DNA from: Enterococcus durans NBRC 100479 = LMG 10746
GTDB taxonomy: Bacteria > Bacillota > Bacilli > Lactobacillales > Enterococcaceae
Length of the DNA stretch: 64,000 bases
Direction of reading: 5' to 3'
Assembly (NCBI RefSeq): GCF_001544215.1
Contig: NZ_BCQB01000006.1
Location: forward strand, 35,140 to 99,139
Positions 44,458 through 54,123 of this stretch are shown one piece after another. The notes below the pieces were generated by a model. That model was given only the letters and a program-made list of their open reading frames with translations, was not told where the DNA came from and searched no databases. Numbering within the stretch: position 1 is the first letter of the stretch; each line of letters opens with the position of its first letter. The position numbers and the translations under genes are program-made.

Positions 44458-45912
44458 TTATTTACTTTCTTTTTGAAATGCATCGTATTGTTTTTGCATT
44501 TCCGTCAACACTTTGTCATAACCTGCTTTATCTAAAGCATCCATCAATTTAGGTAATGTTTCATCTGGATCAACTGTTCCTGTATTCAAGCCATCCAAAT
44601 ATTGGTTCATGACATTTGAAATGTTACTCATTTCTGTTTTCACGTTATCTGTATTGAAGCTGAATCCTAAGATTGGTGATACTTCTGCATCCGCAATCGA
44701 TTGATCTCTTTTAGCGATCATTTCATCTGTGATCGTGTCTTGTGTGTAAAGGATCTTGTTGTTTCCTGTATTCCAAGCAGACATATGCATATTTGGTTGG
44801 TAGCCATCTAGCAATTTGATCTTGTCATTGCCATCTTTCTCCCATGCATCGCCTTCGATTCCCCATACTAAGCCATTCAACAGTTCTGGATCACTGTTTA
44901 GTAATCCCAAGAATTCAACTGCTTTTTCTTTGTTCTTAGAGGTATTAGAAACAACGAAGTTTGCCATTTGTGCTTGTGCTGTTGATTTCAATGGTACAGT
45001 GATTGCTTTTGAAACCAATTCTTGTTTTGCTGCATTCGTTAAGATCGTATCGCCATAATCGTAAGGTCCTTGTGTTTCTCCACGCATCAACCAAGTGTTT
45101 CCTTCTAAAGGATAATCTTTGTTGCTTGTTGCAGCATCACTTGGGATCAATCCTTGTTTGTACCAGCTGTGCATCGTACGTAACATTTCGACAAATGATT
45201 CATTTTCATATTGATTGATGATTTTTGTTTTATCTCCGTTCAAGTCAACAGCAAACGGTGATACATTTCCTAATGGATAATCGAAATCTCCTTGGACTCT
45301 GAACCCTTGTCCAATCGCAAACGCTGCTGTGTTTGGTTCTTTTTCGTGGAATTCTTTCAAGACTTTTTCTGCATCTGCATATGTTTCAATTCCATCAATA
45401 GATAAATTGTATTTATCAAGCAACGGTTTATTGAATGTCAATACTTGTTGGGCAAAGACATTCCCGTTAACTGGCATGGCATACAATTTCCCATTGACTA
45501 AGTTTCCTTTTATATATGCCTCATCTAAAGAGTCATACGCTTCTTTTGCATATTTTGGTGCTAGATCTGTTAAATCGGTGAATGCGCCTTTTTGAGCGTT
45601 CGATACATAGTTATTGGCATAAGCAATATCATAATTTTCACCTGACGAGATGATGACGTTCATTTTTTTCTCGTAATCGCCCCAACCAATGTAGTTGATA
45701 TTCACTTTCACACCGATTTTATCTTCAATTCTCTTATTTGCGACATCCATCAATTGATCAAAATTATCTGGTTTGTCCCCAATTTGATACATTTGTAGCG
45801 TGGTTGAGTCACTTGCATCGGCCTTATCTTTTGAACCTGATCCGCAAGCTACCAACGTTCCTACCATCAGTGCGGAAACCCCTGTAAAGGCTAGTTTCTT
45901 CCATAACTTCAT
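44458..45912 (-). CDS. ABC transporter extracellular solute-binding lipoprotein (LplA-like)
   Basis: This 484-aa lipoprotein has a lysine-containing signal peptide and the lipobox LVACGS with Cys23 as lipid anchor. The mature part has the family-1 solute-binding fold (LQMYQIGDKPDNFDQLMDVANKRI, GEANTW-type ligand loop LEGNTWLMRGETQG). It captures an oligosaccharide at the cell surface for the two permeases encoded upstream. The ATG at 45912 follows AGGAGG; a longer frame starts 13 codons earlier inside the spacer. As is usual for this family no ATPase gene is present; a shared MsmX-type ATPase encoded elsewhere is expected. Confidence 0.9.
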   Translation of the reverse strand: MKLWKKLAFTGVSALMVGTLVACGSGSKDKADASDSTTLQMYQIGDKPDNFDQLMDVANKRIEDKIGVKVNINYIGWGDYEKKMNVIISSGENYDIAYANNYVSNAQKGAFTDLTDLAPKYAKEAYDSLDEAYIKGNLVNGKLYAMPVNGNVFAQQVLTFNKPLLDKYNLSIDGIETYADAEKVLKEFHEKEPNTAAFAIGQGFRVQGDFDYPLGNVSPFAVDLNGDKTKIINQYENESFVEMLRTMHSWYKQGLIPSDAATSNKDYPLEGNTWLMRGETQGPYDYGDTILTNAAKQELVSKAITVPLKSTAQAQMANFVVSNTSKNKEKAVEFLGLLNSDPELLNGLVWGIEGDAWEKDGNDKIKLLDGYQPNMHMSAWNTGNNKILYTQDTITDEMIAKRDQSIADAEVSPILGFSFNTDNVKTEMSNISNVMNQYLDGLNTGTVDPDETLPKLMDALDKAGYDKVLTEMQKQYDAFQKESK

Positions 45913-45950
45913 TTTTCTTCCTCCTAAATAAGTTTTTATTTTTTGTTGCA

Positions 45951-46871
45951 TTATTCTTTTACTCCACCAATCGTTAAACCCTTAACAAAATGTTTCTGGA
46001 AGAATGGATAGCTGATTGCGATCGGCAATGTTGAGATAACGACGATAGCCATTCGAGCTGATTCTCCCGGAACAGAAGCAAGTCCGCCTGATAATTGACT
46101 CCCCGCTCCTGAATTTTGTGTCAAATATTGAATGTTGCTTTGGATCTTCATCAATAAATACTGTAAAGGAACTAATTTATCATCTTGGATGTAAAGCAAG
46201 GCATTAAACCAGTCGTTCCAATACCCTAGGGCTGCGAATAAACTAATGGTCGCAATCCCTGGAATCGCTAAAGGTAAAACAATCTGAACGAAAATCCTTA
46301 ATTCAGTCGCCCCATCGATCCTAGCTGATTCAATGATCGAATCAGAGACTGAACGCTTGAAGAAGGTACGCATCACAATAATATTGAATGGGCTGACCGC
46401 CATCGGTAAAATCAATGCCCAGATGGTATCTTTTAATTGTAAAAGGTTCGTCATGACCAAGTAGTTCGCTACCATCCCTGGTGAAAACAGCATGGTGATC
46501 AAACAAAAAACGGTAAAGAAGCGACGGAATGGAAAGTTCGATCGTGAAATCGCATATGCGTATAACGAAGTTGCGGTACTGTTGATCAACGTTCCTAGTA
46601 CCGTTACGAGAATCGTCACGAACAAGGCTTGGAAAATCTTATCTTGCATTTGCCCGAAAAGATAGGTATAGCCAAATGTACTGAATTTTTCTGGCCAAAA
46701 ACTATATCCATTTGTGGATAGTGCTGATTCGTCGGTAAAAGAAATAGCAACAACAAACAGAAATGGCAAGATACAAGAAAGAGCAAAAATTGCAATCAAT
46801 ATATTGGAGAAGAAATTCGCTGTTTTATTAAATGAGCGAATTTGGACTCGTTCAACTTTCTTTTTTTTCAT
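45951..46871 (-). CDS. ABC sugar transporter permease (LplC/YtcP-like, MalG type)
   Basis: This 306-aa inner-membrane protein has six helices and the EAA-type loop ESARIDGATELRIFVQIVLPLA that contacts the ATPase. It ends KHFVKGLTIGGVKE, the conserved C-terminus of MalG-type permeases. It pairs with the LplB-like permease 12 bases upstream. The start follows GGGGGAGA. Confidence 0.92.
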   Translation of the reverse strand: MKKKKVERVQIRSFNKTANFFSNILIAIFALSCILPFLFVVAISFTDESALSTNGYSFWPEKFSTFGYTYLFGQMQDKIFQALFVTILVTVLGTLINSTATSLYAYAISRSNFPFRRFFTVFCLITMLFSPGMVANYLVMTNLLQLKDTIWALILPMAVSPFNIIVMRTFFKRSVSDSIIESARIDGATELRIFVQIVLPLAIPGIATISLFAALGYWNDWFNALLYIQDDKLVPLQYLLMKIQSNIQYLTQNSGAGSQLSGGLASVPGESARMAIVVISTLPIAISYPFFQKHFVKGLTIGGVKE

Positions 46872-46883
46872 TTTTTCTCCCCC

Positions 46884-47831
46884 TTAGAACAATGCAGATT
46901 CGCTATCGAAGCGACGTGCAATCGTATTTGTGATCATCAATAAGACAAACCCTACAACCGATTGATACAGGCCAGCTGCGGCAGTCATCCCAAAGTCACC
47001 TGTAGAGGTCAAGCCATTATAAATATAAGTATCCAACACTTGTGTTACATCATAAAGTGCCCCCGAATTTCTCGGAATATTGTAGAACAAACCAAAGTCT
47101 GCACGGAAAATGTTTCCGACAGCTAAGATCGTCAGGATCGTCATTAATGGTACTAATTGAGGCAGTGTCACATGCTTGATCTGCTGCCATTTGCTTGCGC
47201 CATCGACCATCGCTGCTTCATAGTAAGTTGGATCGATCCCCATTACTGAAGCAAAGTAAATGATACTGTTATATCCGATACCTTTCCATGTTCCAATAAA
47301 GACTAAGATGAATGGCCAATACTTCGGTTCGTTATACCAATTGATTGCTTCGCCACCATGTCCCGTGATCCATTGGTTGAAGATCCCTTTATCCGGACTC
47401 AAGAAAGCGTAAACAAAATAGCTGATAATGACCCACGATAAGAAATATGGAAGTAACGACATCGTTTGATAGACTTTTACTAAACGTTTATTTCTCAACT
47501 CACTCATGATGATAGCAAATACAACGGAAATCAATAAGTTTAATAGAATAAATGTCACATTATATAGAACGGTGTTTTTAGTAATCAAGAAAGCTTGATC
47601 CGAAGAGAATAAAAATTTGAAATTGTCCCAACCGACCCACGGACTCTCTCGCAAACTAGCTAAAAATCCGTCAGCTGAAATATGGAAGTTCTTGAAAGCT
47701 ACAACATTGGCTAATACGGGGATATAAAAGAAAAAAATCATCCAGAGCATACCCGGGATCGCCATAAAAACTAATGCTTTATATCTCCATAAATTAGCAA
47801 AAAAATGATTTAACCCCTTTCTCTTTTTCAT
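46884..47831 (-). CDS. ABC sugar transporter permease (LplB-like, MalF type)
   Basis: This 315-aa inner-membrane protein has six helices and the EAA loop YEAAMVDGASKWQQIKHVTLPQL. It begins with a basic stretch (MKKRKGLNHFFANLWRYKAL) and ends RRFDSESALF as in LplB-type permeases of complex-polysaccharide importers. It is the first gene of the importer operon, with AAAGGAG before the ATG and a cre site about 35 bases upstream overlapping the -10 region. Confidence 0.92.
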   Translation of the reverse strand: MKKRKGLNHFFANLWRYKALVFMAIPGMLWMIFFFYIPVLANVVAFKNFHISADGFLASLRESPWVGWDNFKFLFSSDQAFLITKNTVLYNVTFILLNLLISVVFAIIMSELRNKRLVKVYQTMSLLPYFLSWVIISYFVYAFLSPDKGIFNQWITGHGGEAINWYNEPKYWPFILVFIGTWKGIGYNSIIYFASVMGIDPTYYEAAMVDGASKWQQIKHVTLPQLVPLMTILTILAVGNIFRADFGLFYNIPRNSGALYDVTQVLDTYIYNGLTSTGDFGMTAAAGLYQSVVGFVLLMITNTIARRFDSESALF

Positions 47832-47864
47832 CTTAAAACTCCTTTCATGTCATTCACAACGCAA

Positions 47865-47878
47865 TTATAGCGCTTACA
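47865..47878. promoter_or_regulatory. CcpA cre site at the Lpl importer promoter
   Basis: On the minus strand TGTAAGCGCTATAA matches the cre pattern at 13 of 14 positions and overlaps a TATAAT (-10) box, so CcpA binding would block RNA polymerase directly. Confidence 0.7.
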
Positions 47879-47935
47879 AAAGCAAGAATAAATAAACAAA
47901 CTATAGATAAAATGAAACAAATTATAGAGAAGCTG

Positions 47936-47990
47936 TCGGATAGACGTGTTTCACTCTGAGAAATAAGAAGGGATTTATGGGAATTGTTGC
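47936..47990 (+). repeat. Degenerate family-2 repeat fragment
   Basis: GTGTTTCACTCTGAGAAATAAGAAG resembles the left third of family-2 elements (GTGTTTAACTCCGAGAAATAAGAAG) and then diverges. It is a probable remnant beside the rsuA-type gene's 3' side. Confidence 0.45.
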
Positions 47991-48042
47991 TGAACGAATA
48001 CTTGCTAAAACCGATGGATGTGACAACATAGCTAAGTTGATG

Positions 48043-48088
48043 GTAAAAAAGCAGAACACCAACGATAGCGCTGACATCCTGCTTTTCT
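48043..48088 (-). terminator. Terminator after the RsuA-type gene
   Basis: Stem GAAAAGCAG / CTGCTTTT is followed by TTAC on the minus strand, with a ~24-base loop, directly after the pseudouridine synthase stop at 48093. Confidence 0.65.
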
Positions 48089-48092
48089 CACT

Positions 48093-48818
48093 TTATTTAT
48101 TCTGTTCTTGCAACTGGAGCAATTCAGTTTCTGTCAGTTCCCGATATTCGCCGTTGTCTAATGACTCTGGCAATAGGAAACCACCCATGCGAAGCCGTTT
48201 TAAGTAGGTCACTTCTTTGCCGACTGCCTGTACCATTCTTTTTACCTGATGGAATTTTCCTTCATGGAGGATCAAGCGGATCGCTGATGTTTCTTCTTCA
48301 TGATCGATGGAATCAATGAATAGTTGTGCAGGTAATGTTTGCTCCCCTTTGTCAATGACTAGTCCACGTGCGAAACTGTCAATATCTTCTTCTGTCATCA
48401 CACCTTTGACCTTCGCAAAGTATTCTTTTTCTACATGTTTTTTAGGCGAGAGCAACCGATGGGCCAATTTTCCATCATTGGTGAGGATCAATAATCCTTC
48501 GGTATCTTTATCCAAACGCCCTACAGGAAAAAGATCTTCTCGATAATCCTCATCGCTTAACAGATCCATAACTGTTTGTTCATAGTTGTCTTGTGTCGCT
48601 GAAATGACACCTGCTGGCTTGTTTAAAACATAATAAAAATCTTTTTGATAGACTAACGGTTCATCCAGATAAGTGATTTGATCGTCAAATTCCTTCACTT
48701 GGAATTTATCACTTTTGATGACTTCTTCATTGACTTTTATTTGTCCTTTTTTGATAAGCACTTTTACTTCTTTGCGACTGCCGATGCCGACTTCTGCTAA
48801 AAATTTATCTAAACGCAT
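48093..48818 (-). CDS. 16S rRNA pseudouridine synthase, RsuA/RluB family
   Basis: This 241-aa protein has an N-terminal S4 RNA-binding domain (MRLDKFLAEVGIGSRKEVKV) and a catalytic domain with GRLDKDTEGLLILTNDG (catalytic Asp) and KFHQVKRMVQAVG. It makes a single pseudouridine in ribosomal RNA; RsuA-like (16S) specificity is inferred from size and motifs. It is in the same direction as the upstream flippase gene but is separated from it by a hairpin, so it is probably transcribed alone. Terminators lie on both sides. Confidence 0.9.
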   Translation of the reverse strand: MRLDKFLAEVGIGSRKEVKVLIKKGQIKVNEEVIKSDKFQVKEFDDQITYLDEPLVYQKDFYYVLNKPAGVISATQDNYEQTVMDLLSDEDYREDLFPVGRLDKDTEGLLILTNDGKLAHRLLSPKKHVEKEYFAKVKGVMTEEDIDSFARGLVIDKGEQTLPAQLFIDSIDHEEETSAIRLILHEGKFHQVKRMVQAVGKEVTYLKRLRMGGFLLPESLDNGEYRELTETELLQLQEQNK

Positions 48819-48842
48819 AGACTCACTTCCATTCTTTCATTG

Positions 48843-48888
48843 AAAAAGGAGTTAACGATAATGACACGCATGATCTTTAACTCCTTTG
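48843..48888 (-). terminator. Terminator after the flippase gene
   Basis: Perfect 11-bp stem AAAGGAGTTAA / TTAACTCCTTT with a ~21-base loop and a T run on the minus strand, six bases after the flippase stop. Confidence 0.78.
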
Positions 48889-48893
48889 ATTGT

Positions 48894-50540
48894 TTATTTG
48901 ATTCTTAAACGATGACGTAACCGGATCATGCTTGGTCCTAATAAGCGTTCTGCTAATCGAAGTTTAAGGGCAAGGTAGGCATAGACAAAACCACCTACTC
49001 CTGCAACCAGTAAGATCAACAACAGGGATTGGAACTTGCTTTCTTGGCTCAAGAAGAGGCCGAAAAACAATTTTGTGATCCAGGCTACAAGTAACATCAT
49101 CATTGTCAGGATAAAGATCAGTAAGGTTCTTCGCCAAACGAAACTTGGTTTAAAATGAGCGACTTGGTGGATTTTTTTCAAAATCAACGTACATGATACG
49201 GCAAAGCCGATCATCGTTGCAAATAAAGGACCGTAGACTTCGAATAGACGAATCATTGGGTACTGCAAGACCAGTTTTACGACAAAGCCGATCGCTAAGT
49301 AACGGATAGCAGCCGCATTTTCAAACATTCCTTGTAGCATATTGGAAACAAGCATATAAAGCCCTAAGAACAGACCGGCAAAACTTGCTTGGATCAATAC
49401 ATGACTTCCTAATCGATCTGGGGTATAAAACAAAGTATTCAGCGGGTAAGATAAAAGCATTACCCCAAACGTCGCGGGAAACATAAAGAAAGAGAAGAGT
49501 TGGAGGTTCCCACTCGTTAGTTTGGCTAGTCCTCGGTGGTCTTTCAATGTCACCGCTTCTGTGATCAATGGTAATCCAGTAGCTGCAATCGATGTCGCTA
49601 ATGCGATCACGACCATTGTCAGCTTATCGGGGTTTGCACTAAAGATCGAAAAAAGATCCAACAACTGTTCTTTAGAGTACTCGGTAGTGGCAGACATGAT
49701 TTTGATAAACGTAAACTGATCCACTAATTTAAAAATCGTCACACCAGAACCAACGATGATAAATGGGATCGCTTCTTTGATCGTATCTACCAGTAATTCT
49801 TTCGTTGCGATATTTACTTGATTATTGCTGTACTGCACACGGGCAGAGGAATAGCGTTGGTGTTTTTTCAAAAAATAAAGCAGGACGAGGATACTTGCCA
49901 CCATTCCGATAAATGCGGCAAATGTCGATTGCGTAACTGCAGTGACATAATCCCCCTTCATGACCTTCATGATGATAAACGTCGTGAGTAACAAATAAAA
50001 GATCCGCGCCACTTGTTCAACGATTTGTGAGAGCGCATACGGCATCATTTCCTGATTGCCTTGGAAATATCCACGGATCACACTCATACAAGGAAAGACG
50101 AGGATAGCTATACTGAGCGAACGCATCGTCGGAATCAGGTCTTCCCCACCGCCAGAAGCATGTGCCAACCAAGGAGAAGCCACATACATAAATACGGAAA
50201 ATATGATACCTAAGACACCCATCATCTGTAACGCTCGAATAAACAACTTCCGAGAAGTACCATATTCATTCAATGAGTTGTAGCGAGCCGTTTGTTTGGC
50301 GATTGCGGCCGGTATCCCAGCCGTAGAAATCAGTAAGAACAATGCATAGATATTGTAGCCCATATTGAATAATCCATTGGCAGCTTTCGCATTTTCGCCC
50401 ATCCAGGCATACCATGGAATAATATACACAGCCCCAAGTAAGCGAGAAATGATATTGCTAGCAGTCATCCAAGCAGAACCTCTTGCCATCTTCTCTTGTG
50501 GGGACAAATCTTCAGTTGCTGATTTTCGTTGAGTATTCAT
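48894..50540 (-). CDS. MATE/MOP-superfamily polysaccharide flippase (MurJ/SpoVB/YtgP-like)
   Basis: This 548-aa protein has about fourteen membrane helices, with the N-terminal block MARGSAWMTASNIISRLLGA and the repeated FPCMSVIRGYFQGNQEMMPYALSQIVEQ motif typical of YtgP/SpoVB-type transporters. These flip lipid-linked cell-wall precursors across the membrane; YtgP-type proteins can substitute for MurJ. It is divergent from murE, which fits a cell-wall role. A hydrophilic N-terminal segment of about 20 residues precedes the first helix. It ends at a strong terminator. Confidence 0.87.
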   Translation of the reverse strand: MNTQRKSATEDLSPQEKMARGSAWMTASNIISRLLGAVYIIPWYAWMGENAKAANGLFNMGYNIYALFLLISTAGIPAAIAKQTARYNSLNEYGTSRKLFIRALQMMGVLGIIFSVFMYVASPWLAHASGGGEDLIPTMRSLSIAILVFPCMSVIRGYFQGNQEMMPYALSQIVEQVARIFYLLLTTFIIMKVMKGDYVTAVTQSTFAAFIGMVASILVLLYFLKKHQRYSSARVQYSNNQVNIATKELLVDTIKEAIPFIIVGSGVTIFKLVDQFTFIKIMSATTEYSKEQLLDLFSIFSANPDKLTMVVIALATSIAATGLPLITEAVTLKDHRGLAKLTSGNLQLFSFFMFPATFGVMLLSYPLNTLFYTPDRLGSHVLIQASFAGLFLGLYMLVSNMLQGMFENAAAIRYLAIGFVVKLVLQYPMIRLFEVYGPLFATMIGFAVSCTLILKKIHQVAHFKPSFVWRRTLLIFILTMMMLLVAWITKLFFGLFLSQESKFQSLLLILLVAGVGGFVYAYLALKLRLAERLLGPSMIRLRHRLRIK

Positions 50541-50943
50541 CGATTCGATTCCAACTTTCTACAAAGCATTACCACTATTTTAATTGCAAAAAGCAAAACT
50601 AGCAATCTTTTTTGTATGGATTTCCTGACAGCACCTTCAAAATAGATAGCGTTTTCTTATGTCTCTGCTTTTTTATTTTTATATGAAGGGGCTAAAATGG
50701 AACGTCCGAAAAATCATCTTGCAAAATTTTGAGAACTCCTCGCTGCTTTCCTGAAAATACTTCGACCCTCTCGCTTGATTTAGCAGGAGATACAAGTGAC
50801 TAGTATGCCTCCCTCTCCTACTGTTTCTCATCTATCTAGAGAAACTCACTTATTTTTTCTTGCGGCTACCGTTCGCTATTCGCTACATCCAGTGAATTTT
50901 CCTACCTGACTTTCGTCATTCTAGCAAGTTGCCTTGAATGTGC
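50541..50943. other. Long divergent spacer between flippase and murE
   Basis: About 400 bases with no credible reading frame. There are short inverted repeats (for example AGCAGGAGA at ~50782 facing TCTCCTACT at ~50813) and a more G+C-rich stretch around 50865-50890. It contains the promoters for two divergent cell-wall genes; only the murE -10 region is clear. Confidence 0.4.
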
Positions 50944-50949
50944 TATAAT
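50941..50949 (+). promoter_or_regulatory. Extended -10 promoter of murE
   Basis: TGCTATAAT (TGn-TATAAT), without a good -35 box, lies about 42 bases before the chosen start. Confidence 0.5.
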
Positions 50950-50990
50950 GAATCAAGAAATCCAACGAAAATGAAGTGAGGGATGATCCA

Positions 50991-52493
50991 GTGAACTTCT
51001 CTTTAGAAGATGTCCGCAACTTATTATTGAAAGAAAACCTATTAAAAGAATTTGTTTCTGAAAAAGGGTGGCATTTAGACGCCCCTGATCAGTTTACCTT
51101 TAGAAAATTAAGCTATGATTCCCGGCAAGTCGATGCCGAGACTTTATTTTTCTGTAAAGGATTAAACTTTAAAGAAGACTATCTAACAAGTGCCGTCTCA
51201 CAAGGATTGCTGTATTATGTAGCAGAACAACCTTACGAACAGTCGGCAGTCGGCATCATCGTGACCGATATCCGGAAAGCAATGGCGATCCTTTCTATGG
51301 CGTTCTACGGCTATCCACAAAATGATCTGCAAGTGATCGGCTATACTGGGACAAAAGGCAAAACCACTGCTGCCTACTTTACTAAAGCGATCCTAGACTA
51401 TACAACAGCAAACAAAACAGCGCTGCTTTCCACGATGAATACAACACTGGATGGAAAAACGTATTTCAAATCTCATTTAACAACGCCGGAATCCTTAGAT
51501 CTATATCGTATGATGGCCGAAGCTGTAAATAATGGGATGACCCATTTGGTGATGGAGGTTTCTTCTCAAGCTTACAAGACACAACGTGTTTATGGACTGA
51601 CTTTAGATGTTGGGATCTTTTTGAATATTTCACCTGACCATATCAGCCCAATCGAACACCCGACATTCGATGATTATTTTTATTGCAAACGTCAGTTGAT
51701 CTTAAATTCAAAGCAAGTGATCTTGAACCATGAAAGTGATCATTTTGATTTGCTGAAAGAAACAGCTAATGTCTATGGTATTCCTGCCATTGTTTATGGT
51801 CGTTCCACACAAGCAGATTACGAAGTCAAAAGTTTAAATAACGGGACCCATGCCTTCCAAGTAATCAATCATCATGGTAACTTAGCGATCGATACGACTT
51901 ACACGATCAAATTAGCTGGTGATTTCAATCAAGAGAATGCGACTAGCGCGATCATTGCGGCAGCATTGACTGGTGCCTCTGCCACAGATGCGCAACAAGG
52001 TCTAAAAGAAGCCCGTGTTCCTGGACGAATGGATCAACTTGTACAAAAAAACGGCGCCCACGTTTATGTAGACTACGCCCATAACTATCTAAGTTTGAAA
52101 ACCTTGCTCGAATTTGCTAAAAAGGAACATCCTAAAGGGAAAGTCATTGTCGTACTGGGAAGTCCAGGCAATAAAGCCATTTCTCGCCGGCATGATTTTG
52201 GAAAAGTTCTATCTGAAACAGCAGATATCGTCTTCTTGACCGCAGATGATCCTGCATTTGAAGATCCACAAAAGATCGCAGAAGAAATCAATGAGGCAAT
52301 CACTAATCCTGATTTGGATGTCCATTATGAAATGGACCGCCCAACAGCAATCAAAAAAGCCCTAGCGAAAAGTACCTCCGCAGATTCAGTTGTCATTGCT
52401 GGGAAAGGTGTTGATCCCTATCAAAAAATCAATGGGGTCGATGTTCCGTATGAAGGAGATTACGAGGTCGTCAAACGATTGCTTGAAGAGTAA
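50991..52493 (+). CDS. murE: UDP-N-acetylmuramyl-tripeptide synthetase MurE
   Basis: This 500-aa cytoplasmic Mur ligase adds the third amino acid to UDP-MurNAc-L-Ala-D-Glu. It has the ATP loop GYTGTKGKTTAAYF, the carbamoyl-lysine region FDDYFYCKRQLI, and YVDYAHNYLSLKTLL in the C-terminal domain. The specificity motif is DDPAFEDP rather than DNPR, which fits L-lysine rather than diaminopimelate, as expected for enterococci. The start is GTG at 50991 nine bases after GTGAGG; a frame start five codons upstream overlaps that site. The gene stands alone before a family-2 repeat. Confidence 0.93.
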   Translation: MNFSLEDVRNLLLKENLLKEFVSEKGWHLDAPDQFTFRKLSYDSRQVDAETLFFCKGLNFKEDYLTSAVSQGLLYYVAEQPYEQSAVGIIVTDIRKAMAILSMAFYGYPQNDLQVIGYTGTKGKTTAAYFTKAILDYTTANKTALLSTMNTTLDGKTYFKSHLTTPESLDLYRMMAEAVNNGMTHLVMEVSSQAYKTQRVYGLTLDVGIFLNISPDHISPIEHPTFDDYFYCKRQLILNSKQVILNHESDHFDLLKETANVYGIPAIVYGRSTQADYEVKSLNNGTHAFQVINHHGNLAIDTTYTIKLAGDFNQENATSAIIAAALTGASATDAQQGLKEARVPGRMDQLVQKNGAHVYVDYAHNYLSLKTLLEFAKKEHPKGKVIVVLGSPGNKAISRRHDFGKVLSETADIVFLTADDPAFEDPQKIAEEINEAITNPDLDVHYEMDRPTAIKKALAKSTSADSVVIAGKGVDPYQKINGVDVPYEGDYEVVKRLLEE

Positions 52494-52590
52494 AAAAAGA
52501 GAATGGCAACCCTAAAAATCAGGTTTGCTACAAACTCTCGAATAAACGAAAGTCCAAAAGTCAGGTTTTTCGGAAATTTCAAAAAAAAAA

Positions 52591-52765
52591 CGAGCGTGGG
52601 ACAAAACTAAAAATCAGTTTTGCCACAGACTCTAACTCCGAATAAACGGTGGGAGCAGAAGCAACTCCTTCGGAAATAAGCCGAAATTAACAAAAATTTG
52701 AAAAGCAATTTTCGTTAATTTCTTCTTATTTATCGGAGTTAAACACTTCTGTCCCAACCTCTTTT
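52591..52765 (-). repeat. Family-2 intergenic repeat, inverted, with duplicated flank
   Basis: A reversed element runs from CGAGCGTGGGACAAAACT to CTTCTGTCCCAACCTC. Left of it, 52510-52590 repeats the tract TCTCGAATAAACGAAAGTCC plus CAAAAGTCAGGTTTTTCGG that also flanks the 33531 copy. It lies between convergent murE and the PTS operon, 12 bases from the EIIC stop. Confidence 0.8.
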
Positions 52766-52776
52766 TACAAAATTTG

Positions 52777-54123
52777 TTATTCAGCTGCTGCTAATTCAGC
52801 AGCTTTTTCTCTTTCTTCTGTCAACAATTTGTTGTCGTAGAATTTGATGAATGGCAACCAGATAAAGAAAGCAAGGATTGCACATAGTACAGCTAACACA
52901 GCCGCTTTCCAGTCACCACCACTACCAACGAAGGCTCCGATACCAACTGGTGAAGGCCAAGGCATTTGTGCTAACATTGGTTTTACGATCTCAAATTTGA
53001 TTGCGAAATAAGCAAGTGAAGCAGATGCCATCGGTGCTAAGAAAAATGGCACAGCTAAATATGGGTTATACACGATTGGCATCCCGAAAATAATCGGTTC
53101 GTTGATATTAAAGATTCCTGGCACCAGTGAAGCTTTCCCTAACACTTTTAATTGATCGGATTTTGCTAAGAAAGCAATGAAAATGATCAATCCTAATGTC
53201 GCTCCTGAACCGCCGACTGTTACATAAGAGTTGTTGAACTCTCCAGCTAGTGGGAAGTTAGCACCTTGTGCATTCGCTGCCATATTCGCTAACACGATTG
53301 GGGTCAAGAAGGAAGTGATGATATTTGCCCCATGGATCCCCACGATCCATAACGCATGGATCAAGAAATAGATGACCATGATCCCTAGCCAAGTATTTGT
53401 CAACTGCGTAACGAAACCAAATGGGATCGAGATCATTTTAAAGATATCTGTGCCTAATACAATCAAAAGTCCGTTAACGATCATTACAGCAAATGCAATG
53501 ACAAAAGTAGGAATCAATGCAGTAAATGAACGAGATACACCTGGCGGAACAACATCGGGCATCTTGATGACCCAATTACGTTTGACACACATACAATAAA
53601 GTTCAACAGCAATGATCGACATGATGATCGCTGTAAAGATACCTGAAGTGCCTAAACGTTCAACAAATGCGCCCATCCGTATACCACTGACTACAGTTTC
53701 AGTATCTGTCACACTTGCAAGCAAGCGAACTTTTCCATCGCTCAAGCCCATTTCAGGAATACACATGAAGAAGGCGAAGACGGATAATAATGCACCTGTC
53801 AGCGGATTGACATTCAATCCTTGTTCTTCTTTTTCAATCGAAGTCAGTTCATAAGCAAAAACAATAGCAAAATAAATGGATAAGATCCCCATCGTCATTG
53901 TATTAACGATCATATATAAATCACTGACTTTGAAAAAGGTACTATTGAAAAAACCTTCAAGAAACGGAAATGGCAACGGTAAAATATTCAAAACCAAAAA
54001 CATGGAACCTACGATCGTGAATGGGATAGACGCCATCCCAGCCGCCATGACAGCACGAACGATTTTAAACTGAGCGATTTTCCCCATTGGACCCATTAAG
54101 TACTTCTGCAAAAAATTAAACAT
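52777..54123 (-). CDS. PTS EIIC component, cellobiose family
   Basis: This 448-aa membrane permease starts MFNFLQKYLMGPMGKIAQFK and carries the EIIC blocks HALWIVGIHGANIITSFLTP and PGIFNINEPIIFGMPIVYNP. It transports a beta-glucoside or chito-oligosaccharide type sugar. It is the last gene of the EIIB-regulator-EIIA-membrane protein-EIIC operon and its start overlaps the preceding stop by one base. It is not a close copy of the EIIC at 25669. Its 3' end adjoins a family-2 repeat that may terminate the transcript. Confidence 0.9.
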   Translation of the reverse strand: MFNFLQKYLMGPMGKIAQFKIVRAVMAAGMASIPFTIVGSMFLVLNILPLPFPFLEGFFNSTFFKVSDLYMIVNTMTMGILSIYFAIVFAYELTSIEKEEQGLNVNPLTGALLSVFAFFMCIPEMGLSDGKVRLLASVTDTETVVSGIRMGAFVERLGTSGIFTAIIMSIIAVELYCMCVKRNWVIKMPDVVPPGVSRSFTALIPTFVIAFAVMIVNGLLIVLGTDIFKMISIPFGFVTQLTNTWLGIMVIYFLIHALWIVGIHGANIITSFLTPIVLANMAANAQGANFPLAGEFNNSYVTVGGSGATLGLIIFIAFLAKSDQLKVLGKASLVPGIFNINEPIIFGMPIVYNPYLAVPFFLAPMASASLAYFAIKFEIVKPMLAQMPWPSPVGIGAFVGSGGDWKAAVLAVLCAILAFFIWLPFIKFYDNKLLTEEREKAAELAAAE

